A program made the translations under genes and the position numbers. From the NCBI GenBank assembly GCA_934636325.1, contig CAKUAK010000042.1:1-28548 (forward strand): a stretch of DNA of 28,548 bases, in the 5' to 3' direction. Under the pieces are notes generated by a model. The model did not search any database. It was not told the origin of the DNA and worked only from the letters and a program-made list of their open reading frames with translations. Shown here one piece after another: positions 12,714 through 20,600 of this stretch (position 1 is the first letter of the stretch; every line of letters starts with the position of its first letter). The stretch is from an uncultured Eubacteriales bacterium (lineage in GTDB: Bacteria; Bacillota; Clostridia; Oscillospirales; Butyricicoccaceae).

Positions 12714-14804
12714 ATGAAGTGTCGTATAGTCCATGCTTCAAGAGGCAGGCTCAGGGTGCGTATGGCACAGAGCCGCATGACATTGGAGCAGGCTGATATT
12801 TTGGAATATGCCCTGCGCGCCGCAGACGGCGTTAAGGACGTAAAGGTATATGACAGGACGTGTGACGTCGTTGTCTTTTATTCCGGAAAACAGGAGGATA
12901 TCATATCCTTCCTGGCCGGATTTTCTTATGAAAACAGCCTCGCGCTGGTGCCCGATCATACAGGACGCGCACTCAGCCGTGAGTTTGAGGACAAGCTCTC
13001 GTCGGCCATCATGCGCAGGGTCTTATCAAAGCTGCTGCTGCCCGCCCCGATACGCGCGGTCATATCGGCAATAAGGTCGGTCAAATATATCGTCAGGGGT
13101 CTTGACTGCCTGCGCCGCGGAAAGCTGGAGGTTCCCGTCCTTGACGCCACGGCCATAACGGTATCCATGATCCGCGGAGATTGGAACACAGCGTCCTCGA
13201 TCATGTTCCTGCTCGGTGTAGGCGAGATACTTGAAGAGTGGACCCACAAGAAGTCGGTCGACGATCTGGCACGCGCCATGTCGCTAAATATAGATAAGGT
13301 ATGGCTGCGGACCGAAAGCGGCGAGGTCTCGACTCCCATCGGAAGTGTTTCGGTCGGCGACATGGTCGTCGTCCGCACAGGCTCGGTCATTCCTCTCGAC
13401 GGCAAGGTCGCCGAGGGCGAGGCTATGGTCAGCCAGGCCACTATCACGGGCGAACCGCTGCCTGTCCAGAAAACCATAGGAAGCTATGTTTATGCCGGTA
13501 CGGTCGTCGAAGAGGGCGAATGTGTCGTCCGCGTCGAAAAGGCGCTGGGCAGCGGACGCTATGACCGCATCGTCCATATGATAGAAGAATCGGAAAAGCT
13601 CAAGTCGGAGGTAGAGGATCAAGCCTCTCATCTGGCTGATAAGCTGGTCCCCTACAGCCTCGGCGGCACGGCGCTGACATGGCTGCTGACCCGCAATGTG
13701 ACAAAGGCGCTGTCGATACTGATGGTCGACTTCTCCTGCGCACTCAAGCTGGCAATGCCTATATCGGTGCTGTCGGCCATGCGCGAGGGCAGGGGATATC
13801 ACATCGCCGTCAAGGGCGGAAAGTTCCTCGAGGCTGTCTCGCAGGCCGAGACCATCGTATTCGATAAGACGGGCACACTGACCCGCGCATGCCCCACCGT
13901 CGCCGATATAATCACCTTCGGCGATAAAGAGCGCGACGATATGCTGCGTCTGGCGGCCTGCCTTGAAGAGCATTACCCCCACTCGATAGCAAATGCCGTC
14001 GTTGCCGAATCCAAGAGACGCGGCCTCATGCATGAAGAGCGCCATTCGAAGGTCGAATATGTCGTGGCCCACGGCATTTCCAGCACCGTCGAGGGAGAAA
14101 AGGTCGTCATCGGCAGCCACCATTTCGTATTCCAGGATGAGGGCTGTGTAGTGCCTGAGGGCGACGAAGAGAAGTTCGAGACCCTTCCGGTCAAATATTC
14201 GCATCTTTATCTGGCCATCGGCGGTGTCCTGGCGGCCGTTATCTGCATAGAGGATCCTCTGCGTGAAGAGGCCATCCCTGTTATCCGCAGGCTGCACGAG
14301 CTGGGCATTAAGAGGGTAGTCATGATGACCGGCGACAGTGACCGCACGGCGAAGGCCGTTGCGCAGGCCGTCGGGGTCGATGAATATCATTCCGAGGTCC
14401 TGCCCGAGGATAAGGCTGAGTTCATCCGCCGCGAGCATGCCGCCGGACGCAAGGTCATTATGATAGGCGACGGAGTCAACGATTCTCCCGCGCTGTCTGA
14501 GGCCGACGCCGGTATTGCCATGGGCACAGGCGCGGCTATCGCCAAGGAGGTCGCCGATATCACACTGGCAACAGAGGATCTTCGTTCGCTGGTCACTTTA
14601 AGGCAGCTTTCGTCGGCTCTTATGAAGCGCATCCACGGCAATTACCGCTTTATCATGGGCTTCAACGGCAGCCTTATCGCCCTCGGTGTTGCCGGAGTGC
14701 TCCAGCCGGCGACGTCGGCGCTGCTGCATAATATATCGACCCTGGCCATCGGCCTGCGCAGCATGACCAATCTTCTTGACGAAGAGCAGATCGAGAGTCT
14801 GTAA
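12714..14804 (+). CDS. P1B-type heavy-metal transporting ATPase with S-C-A transmembrane motif
   Basis: A 696-residue membrane pump. The N-terminal ~70 residues (CRIVHASRGRLRVRM...GVKDVKVYDRTCDVVVFY) form an HMA_2-like ferredoxin fold without the CxxC metal site. The actuator loop has TGE at residues 245-247, the phosphorylation site is D384 in FDKTGTLT, the HP-locus variant is LEEHYPHSIANAV, and the hinge GDGVNDSP lies at 585-592. The membrane motif that is CPC in copper and zinc pumps is here F-S-C-A-L-K (C342), which points to a different metal. P1B6 ferrosome pumps (FezB) and CtpC-like Mn/Zn pumps are the candidates; context and the upstream operator favour iron. GGAGG precedes the ATG. 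It is the last gene of the operon. Confidence 0.93.
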   Translation: MKCRIVHASRGRLRVRMAQSRMTLEQADILEYALRAADGVKDVKVYDRTCDVVVFYSGKQEDIISFLAGFSYENSLALVPDHTGRALSREFEDKLSSAIMRRVLSKLLLPAPIRAVISAIRSVKYIVRGLDCLRRGKLEVPVLDATAITVSMIRGDWNTASSIMFLLGVGEILEEWTHKKSVDDLARAMSLNIDKVWLRTESGEVSTPIGSVSVGDMVVVRTGSVIPLDGKVAEGEAMVSQATITGEPLPVQKTIGSYVYAGTVVEEGECVVRVEKALGSGRYDRIVHMIEESEKLKSEVEDQASHLADKLVPYSLGGTALTWLLTRNVTKALSILMVDFSCALKLAMPISVLSAMREGRGYHIAVKGGKFLEAVSQAETIVFDKTGTLTRACPTVADIITFGDKERDDMLRLAACLEEHYPHSIANAVVAESKRRGLMHEERHSKVEYVVAHGISSTVEGEKVVIGSHHFVFQDEGCVVPEGDEEKFETLPVKYSHLYLAIGGVLAAVICIEDPLREEAIPVIRRLHELGIKRVVMMTGDSDRTAKAVAQAVGVDEYHSEVLPEDKAEFIRREHAAGRKVIMIGDGVNDSPALSEADAGIAMGTGAAIAKEVADITLATEDLRSLVTLRQLSSALMKRIHGNYRFIMGFNGSLIALGVAGVLQPATSALLHNISTLAIGLRSMTNLLDEEQIESL

Positions 14805-14833
14805 AAAAATCGCAAAGATACAGAAAAAATATA

Positions 14834-14862
14834 TTGACATCACACAACATATGTGATATATT
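14834..14862 (+). promoter_or_regulatory. Promoter of the lysine riboswitch/ABC operon
   Basis: TTGACA (14834-14839), 17-nt spacer, TATATT (14857-14862) preceded by TGA (extended -10). The spacer holds the inverted repeat ATCACA-7-TGTGAT (14839-14857), a possible operator. Confidence 0.8.
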
Positions 14863-14881
14863 TTGCTATAACAACTGAAGC

Positions 14882-15060
14882 AATGATAGAGGCGCGGATC
14901 TCATAAGTATTTTCTGTCAGGGGCTCAGACCCCGCTTACCGGAGATGAAAGGGAGCTCCGCCGAAGTCCAAGGTCATTTGAGTGACGGCGGGCTGGGCGG
15001 CCGGATAATATCCTGTCGACTGTCGCAGAAATGCGGAGTGCTATCGTTCGTCTCGGATCC
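14882..15060 (+). ncRNA. Lysine riboswitch (L-box) aptamer
   Basis: The conserved L-box blocks appear in order: AGAGGCGCG, CATAAGTA, GGAGATGAAAGGGAGC followed by GCCGCCGAAG-like CCGCCGAAGT, GGGCTGG, and the near-invariant ACTGTCGCAG-AAATGCGGAGTGCTATCG block. The closing helix P1 pairs 14882-14889 (AATGATAG) with 15041-15048 (CTATCGTT) over 8 bp with one G-U pair. Lysine binding should stabilise P1 and allow the downstream terminator to form, switching the importer genes off when lysine is plentiful. Confidence 0.93.
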
Positions 15061-15084
15061 ACGTTTATGGTATTGATGGAGTTC

Positions 15085-15121
15085 AACGACCGAAGCATCA
15101 CGCTTCGGTCGTTTTTAATTT
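15085..15121 (+). terminator. Riboswitch-controlled terminator
   Basis: CGACCGAAGC (15087-15096), loop ATCAC, GCTTCGGTCG (15102-15111), then TTTTTAATTT. The 5' edge AACGA (15085-15089) can pair instead with TCGTT (15044-15048), the 3' strand of riboswitch helix P1, giving a simple antiterminator. Confidence 0.9.
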
Positions 15122-15150
15122 CATCCCAAAACGGGAAAGGAGAAATCAAT

Positions 15151-16008
15151 ATGAGAAGCTTCGGAAGAGTATTTGCCGCCGTTATGGCTGTATGCATGGC
15201 CGTTGGTCTTACGGCATGCGGCGGGCAGGAAGAGATCAGCAGCGGTGTCGAGGACGGCGTGCTGACCATCGCAATGGAATGTGCCTATGCGCCCTATAAC
15301 TGGACACAGTATGACGATTCCAACGGGGCCGTCGCCATAAGCGGAGCCGACGGCGAATATGCCAACGGCTATGATGTCATGATAGCCAAGAAGATATGCG
15401 AGGCCAATAACTGGCAGCTCGAGATAATCAGGACCGACTGGGATTCCCTTGTTCCCGGTATCCAGTCGGGGACATATGACGCCGTCATCGCCGGACAGTC
15501 GATGACCGAGACGCGCTCACAGCAGGTCGACTTCGCCGGGCCGTATTTCTATGCCTCGATAGTTTGCCTTACAAAGAAGGACAGCCCCTATGCATCGGCA
15601 AAGGGCATATCCGATCTTTCGGGCGGCCGCTGCACGGCACAGATCGCCACCATCTGGTATAACGATATGCTTCCTCAGATCGACGGCGCCGACGTACAGC
15701 CGGCGGCCGAGACCGCCCCGGCCATGCTGATGGCCCTTGAGACCAACAGTGTCGATTTTGTCTGCACAGACATGCCGACGGCTCTCGGCGCCGTGGCCGC
15801 CTATCCCGATATGATGATACTTGATTTCAGCGGAAGCGGCGATGATTTCGAGGCCGACGAGGGCGAGATCAATATCGGCGTATCGGTCATGAAGGGCAAC
15901 ACCGTCCTCAAGGAGGACATCGACGCCGTGCTTTCCCAGATGACGGCCGACGATTTTAATGCCATTATGGACGAGGCCATATCTGTTCAGCCGACCCAGG
16001 CCGATTGA
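15151..16008 (+). CDS. Amino acid ABC transporter substrate-binding lipoprotein, probably lysine
   Basis: A 285-residue lipoprotein: signal helix VFAAVMAVCMAVGLTAC with lipobox cysteine C23, then a type 3 extracellular solute-binding fold. LTIAMECAYAPYNW is the ligand pocket entry, NGYDVMIAKKIC, IRTDWDSLVPGIQSGTYDAVIAGQSMTETRSQQVDFAGPYF is the family core, and a C-terminal lobe follows. Family members bind polar amino acids on the outer face of the membrane. The lysine riboswitch directly upstream makes lysine the likely ligand. AAAGGAG precedes the ATG. It is the first gene of a three-gene importer operon. Confidence 0.92.
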   Translation: MRSFGRVFAAVMAVCMAVGLTACGGQEEISSGVEDGVLTIAMECAYAPYNWTQYDDSNGAVAISGADGEYANGYDVMIAKKICEANNWQLEIIRTDWDSLVPGIQSGTYDAVIAGQSMTETRSQQVDFAGPYFYASIVCLTKKDSPYASAKGISDLSGGRCTAQIATIWYNDMLPQIDGADVQPAAETAPAMLMALETNSVDFVCTDMPTALGAVAAYPDMMILDFSGSGDDFEADEGEINIGVSVMKGNTVLKEDIDAVLSQMTADDFNAIMDEAISVQPTQAD

Positions 16009-16025
16009 TCCCGGAGGCGTTTTTA

Positions 16026-16853
16026 ATGGGACGTTTTGAACAGCTTATATCAGATATAGCCGATCTTCTTCAAACGTATGGCATGGCATACCTCAGCGGC
16101 GCGGGCAGCACTCTTTTGCTGGCCCTTATCGCGACCGTCCTGGGATGTGTCATTGGCCTTGTATGCGGCATACTCAACACGATACCCTGTATGCCCTATG
16201 ACAAGCCGGTCAAAAAGACGGTGCTGAAGATCATCCGTGTCATCGTCAGGATATATGTAGAGGTCTTTCGCGGAACGCCGATGGTCCTTCAGGCCGTGTT
16301 CATCTATTACGGCCTGCCGTATTTTACAAATAATGCCTTGAGGTTCAACAGCGTCTGGGCGGCGGCCATACTGGTCGTTTCGATCAATACCGGCGCTTAT
16401 ATGGCCGAATCGGTGAGGGGCGGTATAATTTCCATCGACCGAGGACAGACCGAGGGTGCCATGGCTATCGGCATGACCCATTTTCAGACCATGACCTCGG
16501 TCATCCTGCCCCAGGCCATGCGGAATATCCTGCCGCAGATCGGCAATAATTTCATTATCAATATAAAAGACACATCGGTCATGTTCATCATCAGCTTTAC
16601 CGAGTTTTTCGCCGTTCACCGTTCGGCGGTCGGCGCGACATATCTTTATTTCCCATCGGCAGTCGTCGAGATGGGGGGTTATCTCTTTATGACCCTGTGT
16701 GCATCCTTCATACTCAGGTGGCTTGAAAAGAAGATGGACGGCGACGATAATTACGAGCTGGTCCAGGCCGATCCGCTGGTCATGACGGCGGGAACATATA
16801 ACTATCCGGGAAATGCCGACCGTATCGCAAAGGGGGAAGGACGCCATGAGTGA
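16026..16853 (+). CDS. Amino acid ABC transporter permease
   Basis: A 275-residue membrane permease of the HisM/GlnP type. Several hydrophobic helices are visible (GAGSTLLLALIATVLGCVIGLVCG; VWAAAILVVSINTGAYMAE; MFIISFTEFFAV), with EVFRGTPMVLQAVFIYYGLP near the N-terminus and the cytoplasmic EAA loop ESVRGGIISIDRGQTEGAMAIGM, which contacts the ATPase. The ATG at 16026 has GGAGG 8 nt upstream; an in-frame TTG at 16005 would overlap the previous gene but has no site. It overlaps the ATPase gene by 8 nt. Expected to form a homodimeric lysine channel. Confidence 0.93.
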   Translation: MGRFEQLISDIADLLQTYGMAYLSGAGSTLLLALIATVLGCVIGLVCGILNTIPCMPYDKPVKKTVLKIIRVIVRIYVEVFRGTPMVLQAVFIYYGLPYFTNNALRFNSVWAAAILVVSINTGAYMAESVRGGIISIDRGQTEGAMAIGMTHFQTMTSVILPQAMRNILPQIGNNFIINIKDTSVMFIISFTEFFAVHRSAVGATYLYFPSAVVEMGGYLFMTLCASFILRWLEKKMDGDDNYELVQADPLVMTAGTYNYPGNADRIAKGEGRHE

Positions 16854-17580
16854 GAATGTGCTTGAGATAAGCCACCTTTCAAAGAGCTTCGGCAGCCATA
16901 AGGTGCTCGAGGACGTCAACTTTACCGTCAGACCGGGGGATGTCACAAGCATCATCGGGGCGTCGGGCTCGGGAAAATCGACATTGCTGCGGTGCATAAA
17001 CCTGCTGGAGATACCGTCGGGCGGGAGCATATTGTTCCACGGGCGGGATATCATGTCGGAGCCTGAAAGGATAACGTCATACCGGGCGAGGGTCGGCATG
17101 GTATTCCAGAGCTTCAATCTTTTTTCCAATATGACCGTGCTGGAAAACTGCATGGCCGGCCAGATAAAGGTGCTTGGCAAAAAGAAGGAAGAGGCGCGGG
17201 AGACGGCTATGAAGTACCTCGAACGTGTCGGAATGACGCCGTATATCAACGCCCGTCCGCGTCAGCTTTCGGGCGGGCAGAAGCAGAGGGCGGCCATTGC
17301 GCGGGCACTTGCAATGCGGCCCGAGGTGCTGCTTTTCGACGAGCCGACCTCGGCCCTTGATCCCGAAATGGTCGGAGAGGTGCTGGGCGTTATGCGCAGC
17401 CTGGCGCAGGACGGTATGACCATGCTTGTCGTCACCCACGAGATGGCCTTTGCCAGGGACGTTTCCAACCACGTCGTTTATATGGCCGATGGAGTCATAT
17501 GTGAAGAGGGCGACCCACAGCAGATATTTGCATCGCCAAAGCAGGAACGCACAAGAGAGTTCCTCGCAAGATTTTTATAA
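16846..17580 (+). CDS. Amino acid ABC transporter ATP-binding protein
   Basis: A 244-residue cytoplasmic ATPase of the GlnQ/HisP type. Walker A is GASGSGKSTLLR (~44-55), Q-loop VFQSFNLF, ABC signature LSGGQKQRAAIARAL, Walker B VLLFDEPTSALDPE and the H-switch VVTHEMAFARDV. It powers uptake through the adjacent permease; the riboswitch at the head of the operon indicates lysine. The start at 16846 is preceded by GGAAGG and lies inside the end of the permease gene, so the proteins are coupled. A terminator follows the stop codon. Confidence 0.95.
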   Translation: MSENVLEISHLSKSFGSHKVLEDVNFTVRPGDVTSIIGASGSGKSTLLRCINLLEIPSGGSILFHGRDIMSEPERITSYRARVGMVFQSFNLFSNMTVLENCMAGQIKVLGKKKEEARETAMKYLERVGMTPYINARPRQLSGGQKQRAAIARALAMRPEVLLFDEPTSALDPEMVGEVLGVMRSLAQDGMTMLVVTHEMAFARDVSNHVVYMADGVICEEGDPQQIFASPKQERTREFLARFL

Positions 17581-17588
17581 CAGACATC

Positions 17589-17630
17589 ACGGCGCCGGGA
17601 GATACCGTCTCTCTGCGCCGTTTTTATTTA
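17589..17630 (+). terminator. Terminator after the lysine importer operon
   Basis: ACGGCGC (17589-17595) pairs with GCGCCGT (17615-17621), with an inner GGAGA/TCTCT helix, followed by TTTTATTTA. Confidence 0.88.
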
Positions 17631-17670
17631 ATGAATAAAAGGTGGTCAAACGCAAAAACAGAAAATTTGT

Positions 17671-17703
17671 TTGACATCTGTGAAAAAACATGTATTTTAT
17701 AAT
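17671..17703 (+). promoter_or_regulatory. Probable promoter of the ktrBA operon
   Basis: TTGACA (17671-17676) followed by TATTTT (17693-17698, 16-nt spacer) or by a better-matching TATAAT (17698-17703) at an overlong 21-nt spacing. The -35 is clear, the -10 choice is not. Confidence 0.5.
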
Positions 17704-17813
17704 ATAGTGCTGCGTGTAGGGCGGCATGCTGTAAAAGCCGGCGACGGTCGACACATGGGTCTGGCGAAGATGCGTCAGGTCTGCGTTTTGTATATTAAAT
17801 AAGGTGTATATCC
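17704..17813 (+). promoter_or_regulatory. GC-rich ktrB 5' leader, possibly structured
   Basis: About 110 nt of transcribed leader before the ktrB start. Short pairings are visible: GTGT (17714-17717) with ACAC (17751-17754) enclosing CGGC/GCCG, and CTGGCG with CGTCAG (17761-17778, one G-U). No c-di-AMP (ydaO) riboswitch signature, the usual switch for potassium transporters, could be matched. Confidence 0.3.
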
Positions 17814-19172
17814 ATGAACGAAAAAAAAGACCGTCGACATTTTAAAAGCACGAGCAGGATAAGAACGATAACCGATGGCTTTCTGATCCTCATCGCTATA
17901 GGCACTCTGCTGCTCTCCATGCCCTTTGCAAAGGCCGGCGAGGGGCGGGCCGATATCATCTCGGCCCTTTTTACGGCCACCTCGGCAGCATGCGTCACCG
18001 GGCTTTCGGTGGTCGATACCGCCTCTTACTGGTCCTTCGGCGGGCGGCTGATAATACTCATGCTGATACAGGTCGGCGGCCTCGGCGTAATGATGATGGG
18101 GGCCATGGCCGCGATGGCCGTCAGAAAAAAGATAACGATAGGCCAGCGCATGCTGCTCAGCACCTCGCTCAATCTTGACGAGGTATCGGGCATAGTGAGG
18201 CTGGCGAGGACCATCATTTTGGGGACAGCCATGTTCGAGGGGATCGGCGCCGCGCTGCTGACATTGCTCTTTATGCGTGATTTCGGCTTCTGTGGCGCCC
18301 TTGAACGCGGGATATTCATTTCGATATCGGCCTTCTGCAACGCCGGATTCGACAATCTGGGGGTCGGGGGAGATTTCGCCTCGATAACCGCCTATGGCGG
18401 CAGCGCGCCGGTGCTGGCCGTTCTGGCTGTGCTGATAATAGTCGGCGGCATCGGATTTTATGTCTGGAACGATATTCTTGAATATATAAAAGGCGGGCGC
18501 AGGCTGAGCTTTCACACCCGCATAGTGCTCTGCACGACGGCCATACTGCTGGCCGGAGGGACGATAGGCTTCCTGCTGACAGAGTCGCGCAGCTCGGAGA
18601 CCTGCGGCAGCGGGCTCGTGAGGGTCGTCCAGTGCTTCTTCCAATCGGTGACGGTCAGAACGGCCGGGTTCGACCATCTGGGTCAGGGCTCGCTGACCTC
18701 GGCGTCGCGGGCGCTGGGCAATATCCTGATGTTTATCGGCGGCTCGCCCGGTTCGGTGGCCGGCGGCGTAAAGACAACAACTGCGGCCGTCATAGCGCTC
18801 TCGGCCGTAAGCTCGCTTTACGGGCGCAAGCGTGTTACCGTGTTTGAACGCACGATACCGCGCTCGGCGATAGATCAGGCATATACCCTTGTGATGCTGG
18901 CCGCCATCGCGGCCATGGGCGGGGCGCTGACCATGGCGATCGTCGAGGGGATAGAATTCGACGCCGCTCTTTACGAATGTGTGTCGGCGGTGGCCACCGT
19001 CGGTCTGAGCACCGGGATAACACCCGGTCTGGGATCGTTCTCGCGGCTGTTGCTGGTATTCCTGATGTTCCTCGGAAGGGTAGGAATAATAACTGTGGGT
19101 ATGGCCGCCCTGATGAAGGGGCAGCCCGACGACAGCATAAGGCTGCCCGAGGGAAAGGTCATTATAGGATAG
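17814..19172 (+). CDS. ktrB: Potassium uptake channel subunit KtrB/TrkH family
   Basis: A 452-residue integral membrane protein built of four M1-pore-M2 repeats. The four selectivity-filter segments are visible in order: SAACVTGLSVV, CNAGFDNLG, VRTAGFDHLG and VATVGLSTGIT, each with the central glycine. GSPGSVAGGVKTTT is the conserved segment before the last repeat. It imports K+ (often with Na+) and is gated by the cytoplasmic KtrA ring encoded next. AAGGTG lies upstream of the ATG. It heads a long, tightly spaced run of genes. Confidence 0.94.
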   Translation: MNEKKDRRHFKSTSRIRTITDGFLILIAIGTLLLSMPFAKAGEGRADIISALFTATSAACVTGLSVVDTASYWSFGGRLIILMLIQVGGLGVMMMGAMAAMAVRKKITIGQRMLLSTSLNLDEVSGIVRLARTIILGTAMFEGIGAALLTLLFMRDFGFCGALERGIFISISAFCNAGFDNLGVGGDFASITAYGGSAPVLAVLAVLIIVGGIGFYVWNDILEYIKGGRRLSFHTRIVLCTTAILLAGGTIGFLLTESRSSETCGSGLVRVVQCFFQSVTVRTAGFDHLGQGSLTSASRALGNILMFIGGSPGSVAGGVKTTTAAVIALSAVSSLYGRKRVTVFERTIPRSAIDQAYTLVMLAAIAAMGGALTMAIVEGIEFDAALYECVSAVATVGLSTGITPGLGSFSRLLLVFLMFLGRVGIITVGMAALMKGQPDDSIRLPEGKVIIG

Positions 19173-19180
19173 GAGACGGA

Positions 19181-19837
19181 ATGAAAACTTTTGTTGTGAT
19201 AGGCCTGGGCAGGTTCGGCACGACGATAGCGCGTCAGCTTTCGGCGCTGGGAAACGAGGTCATAGCCATAGACCGGGATGAATCGAGAGTAAACGCCATC
19301 GCCGACGACGTTACCCACGCCGTGGCGGCCGATATACGGGACGAGGATATCCTCAGACGGATCGGCGTTCAGGAATGTGACTGCGCCATAGTGTCCTTTG
19401 CCAGCAGCCTTCAGGATAATATACTCGTAACGCTGCTGCTCAAGGAGTTGGGGGTCAAGAAGGTCATCGCCAAGGCATGCAGCGATATGCATGTCCGCGT
19501 GCTCCAGAAGGTCGGGGCCGATCAGATCGTCTTTCCCGAATATGATATGGGCGCAAGGCTTGCGCGGATACTTTCATCGGGCAGGATGATAGATTATGTC
19601 GATATCGGCGGGGAATACAAGGTGGCCGAGATACGCTGCCCATCCTCGTGGAGCGGGAAAAATCTGCGTCAGCTGTCGCTGCGCAGCAGATACAGTATAA
19701 ATGTATTGCTTATAAAGACAGGTGACGGCGGCGGAAGGCTGATAAATCCCGGCGCCGATTACGAGGTCAGGCCGGACGACGTCATGGTCGTCATGGGGCT
19801 CGATAAGGATATAGCGGAGATCAGCGATGAAAAATGA
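19181..19837 (+). CDS. ktrA: Potassium channel regulatory subunit KtrA/TrkA
   Basis: A 218-residue cytoplasmic RCK protein. TFVVIGLGRFGTTIARQL is the Rossmann nucleotide loop, and AIDRDESRVNAI carries the acidic residue that binds NAD or ATP ribose. A C-terminal RCK_C domain (~140-218) ends VRPDDVMVVMGLDKDI; in related proteins this domain can bind c-di-AMP. It forms an octameric ring on KtrB. AGGAGACGGA precedes the ATG, 8 nt after the ktrB stop. The end overlaps the methyltransferase gene by 11 nt. Confidence 0.95.
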   Translation: MKTFVVIGLGRFGTTIARQLSALGNEVIAIDRDESRVNAIADDVTHAVAADIRDEDILRRIGVQECDCAIVSFASSLQDNILVTLLLKELGVKKVIAKACSDMHVRVLQKVGADQIVFPEYDMGARLARILSSGRMIDYVDIGGEYKVAEIRCPSSWSGKNLRQLSLRSRYSINVLLIKTGDGGGRLINPGADYEVRPDDVMVVMGLDKDIAEISDEK

Positions 19838-20591
19838 GATAACCAGCCGCGAAAACCCCATGGTCAAGCAGACGGCGCTGCTTCTTAAAGATGCCGCCGA
19901 GCGCCGCAGGCAGGGGCTTTTTGTTGCCGAGGGCAGGGTAGTCCTTGCCGAGGCGGCCGCCAGTAATGCGCAGATCGACAAGGTGTTCTGCCTTGACGAG
20001 AGCGAGATAGACGGAATAGAGCTGCCCCGCGGCGTGCAGGTGTATACGGTGAGCCGCCCGGTGCTCGAAAAGCTGAGCGGTGTAAAATCGCCGGCCGGGG
20101 TCGTGTTTACATGCCGCGTGCCGGAAAACGGCAGCATAAGGGGCAGACGCATCCTTGCCGTCGAGGATCTTTCGGATCCCGGCAACATGGGCACGATCAT
20201 CCGCACGGCCGAGGCATTCGGCATGGATACCGTGGCCCTTATCGGAAGTTGTGTCGACGTATTCTCGCCCAAGACTGTGCGGGCGACCATGGGGGCTGTT
20301 CTGAGGGTCAATATCTGCCGGACAGAGCTTAATGATCTCGTTGCCCGGGTCCATGATCTCGGGCTTCCGGTCTATGCGGCGTCGCTGACCCCCGATTCGG
20401 TGGCGATATCGTCGGTCGACATGTCAAAGGCGGCCGTTATCATCGGCAATGAAGCCAGGGGACTTTCGCAGCAGGCACTTGACAAGTGCGATAAACATGT
20501 TATCATACCAATATCTGGCATACAATCGCTGAACGCCGCCGTGGCGGCGTCGGTATTTATGTACGAGATGTCAAGACACGCGGGATGTTAG
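19827..20591 (+). CDS. SpoU/TrmH-family RNA 2'-O-methyltransferase
   Basis: A 254-residue enzyme. The N-terminal ~95 residues are a substrate-binding domain (SRENPMVKQTALLLKDAAERRRQGLFVAEGRVV). The SpoU domain then shows all three motifs: motif 1 VEDLSDPGNMGTIIRTAEAFG, motif 2 VIIGNEARGLS and motif 3 IPISGIQSLNAAVAASVFMYE, which together form the trefoil knot that binds S-adenosylmethionine. It methylates a ribose in rRNA or tRNA; the exact site is not predictable. It overlaps ktrA by 11 nt with no strong ribosome binding site, which suggests coupling. Similar to YsgA/RlmB-type proteins. Confidence 0.9.
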   Translation: MKNEITSRENPMVKQTALLLKDAAERRRQGLFVAEGRVVLAEAAASNAQIDKVFCLDESEIDGIELPRGVQVYTVSRPVLEKLSGVKSPAGVVFTCRVPENGSIRGRRILAVEDLSDPGNMGTIIRTAEAFGMDTVALIGSCVDVFSPKTVRATMGAVLRVNICRTELNDLVARVHDLGLPVYAASLTPDSVAISSVDMSKAAVIIGNEARGLSQQALDKCDKHVIIPISGIQSLNAAVAASVFMYEMSRHAGC

Positions 20592-20600
20592 GGGCATTTG

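Noticed and set aside
17704..17813. c-di-AMP (ydaO) riboswitch before ktrB
   Set aside because: The leader is too short and the conserved ydaO blocks are absent.
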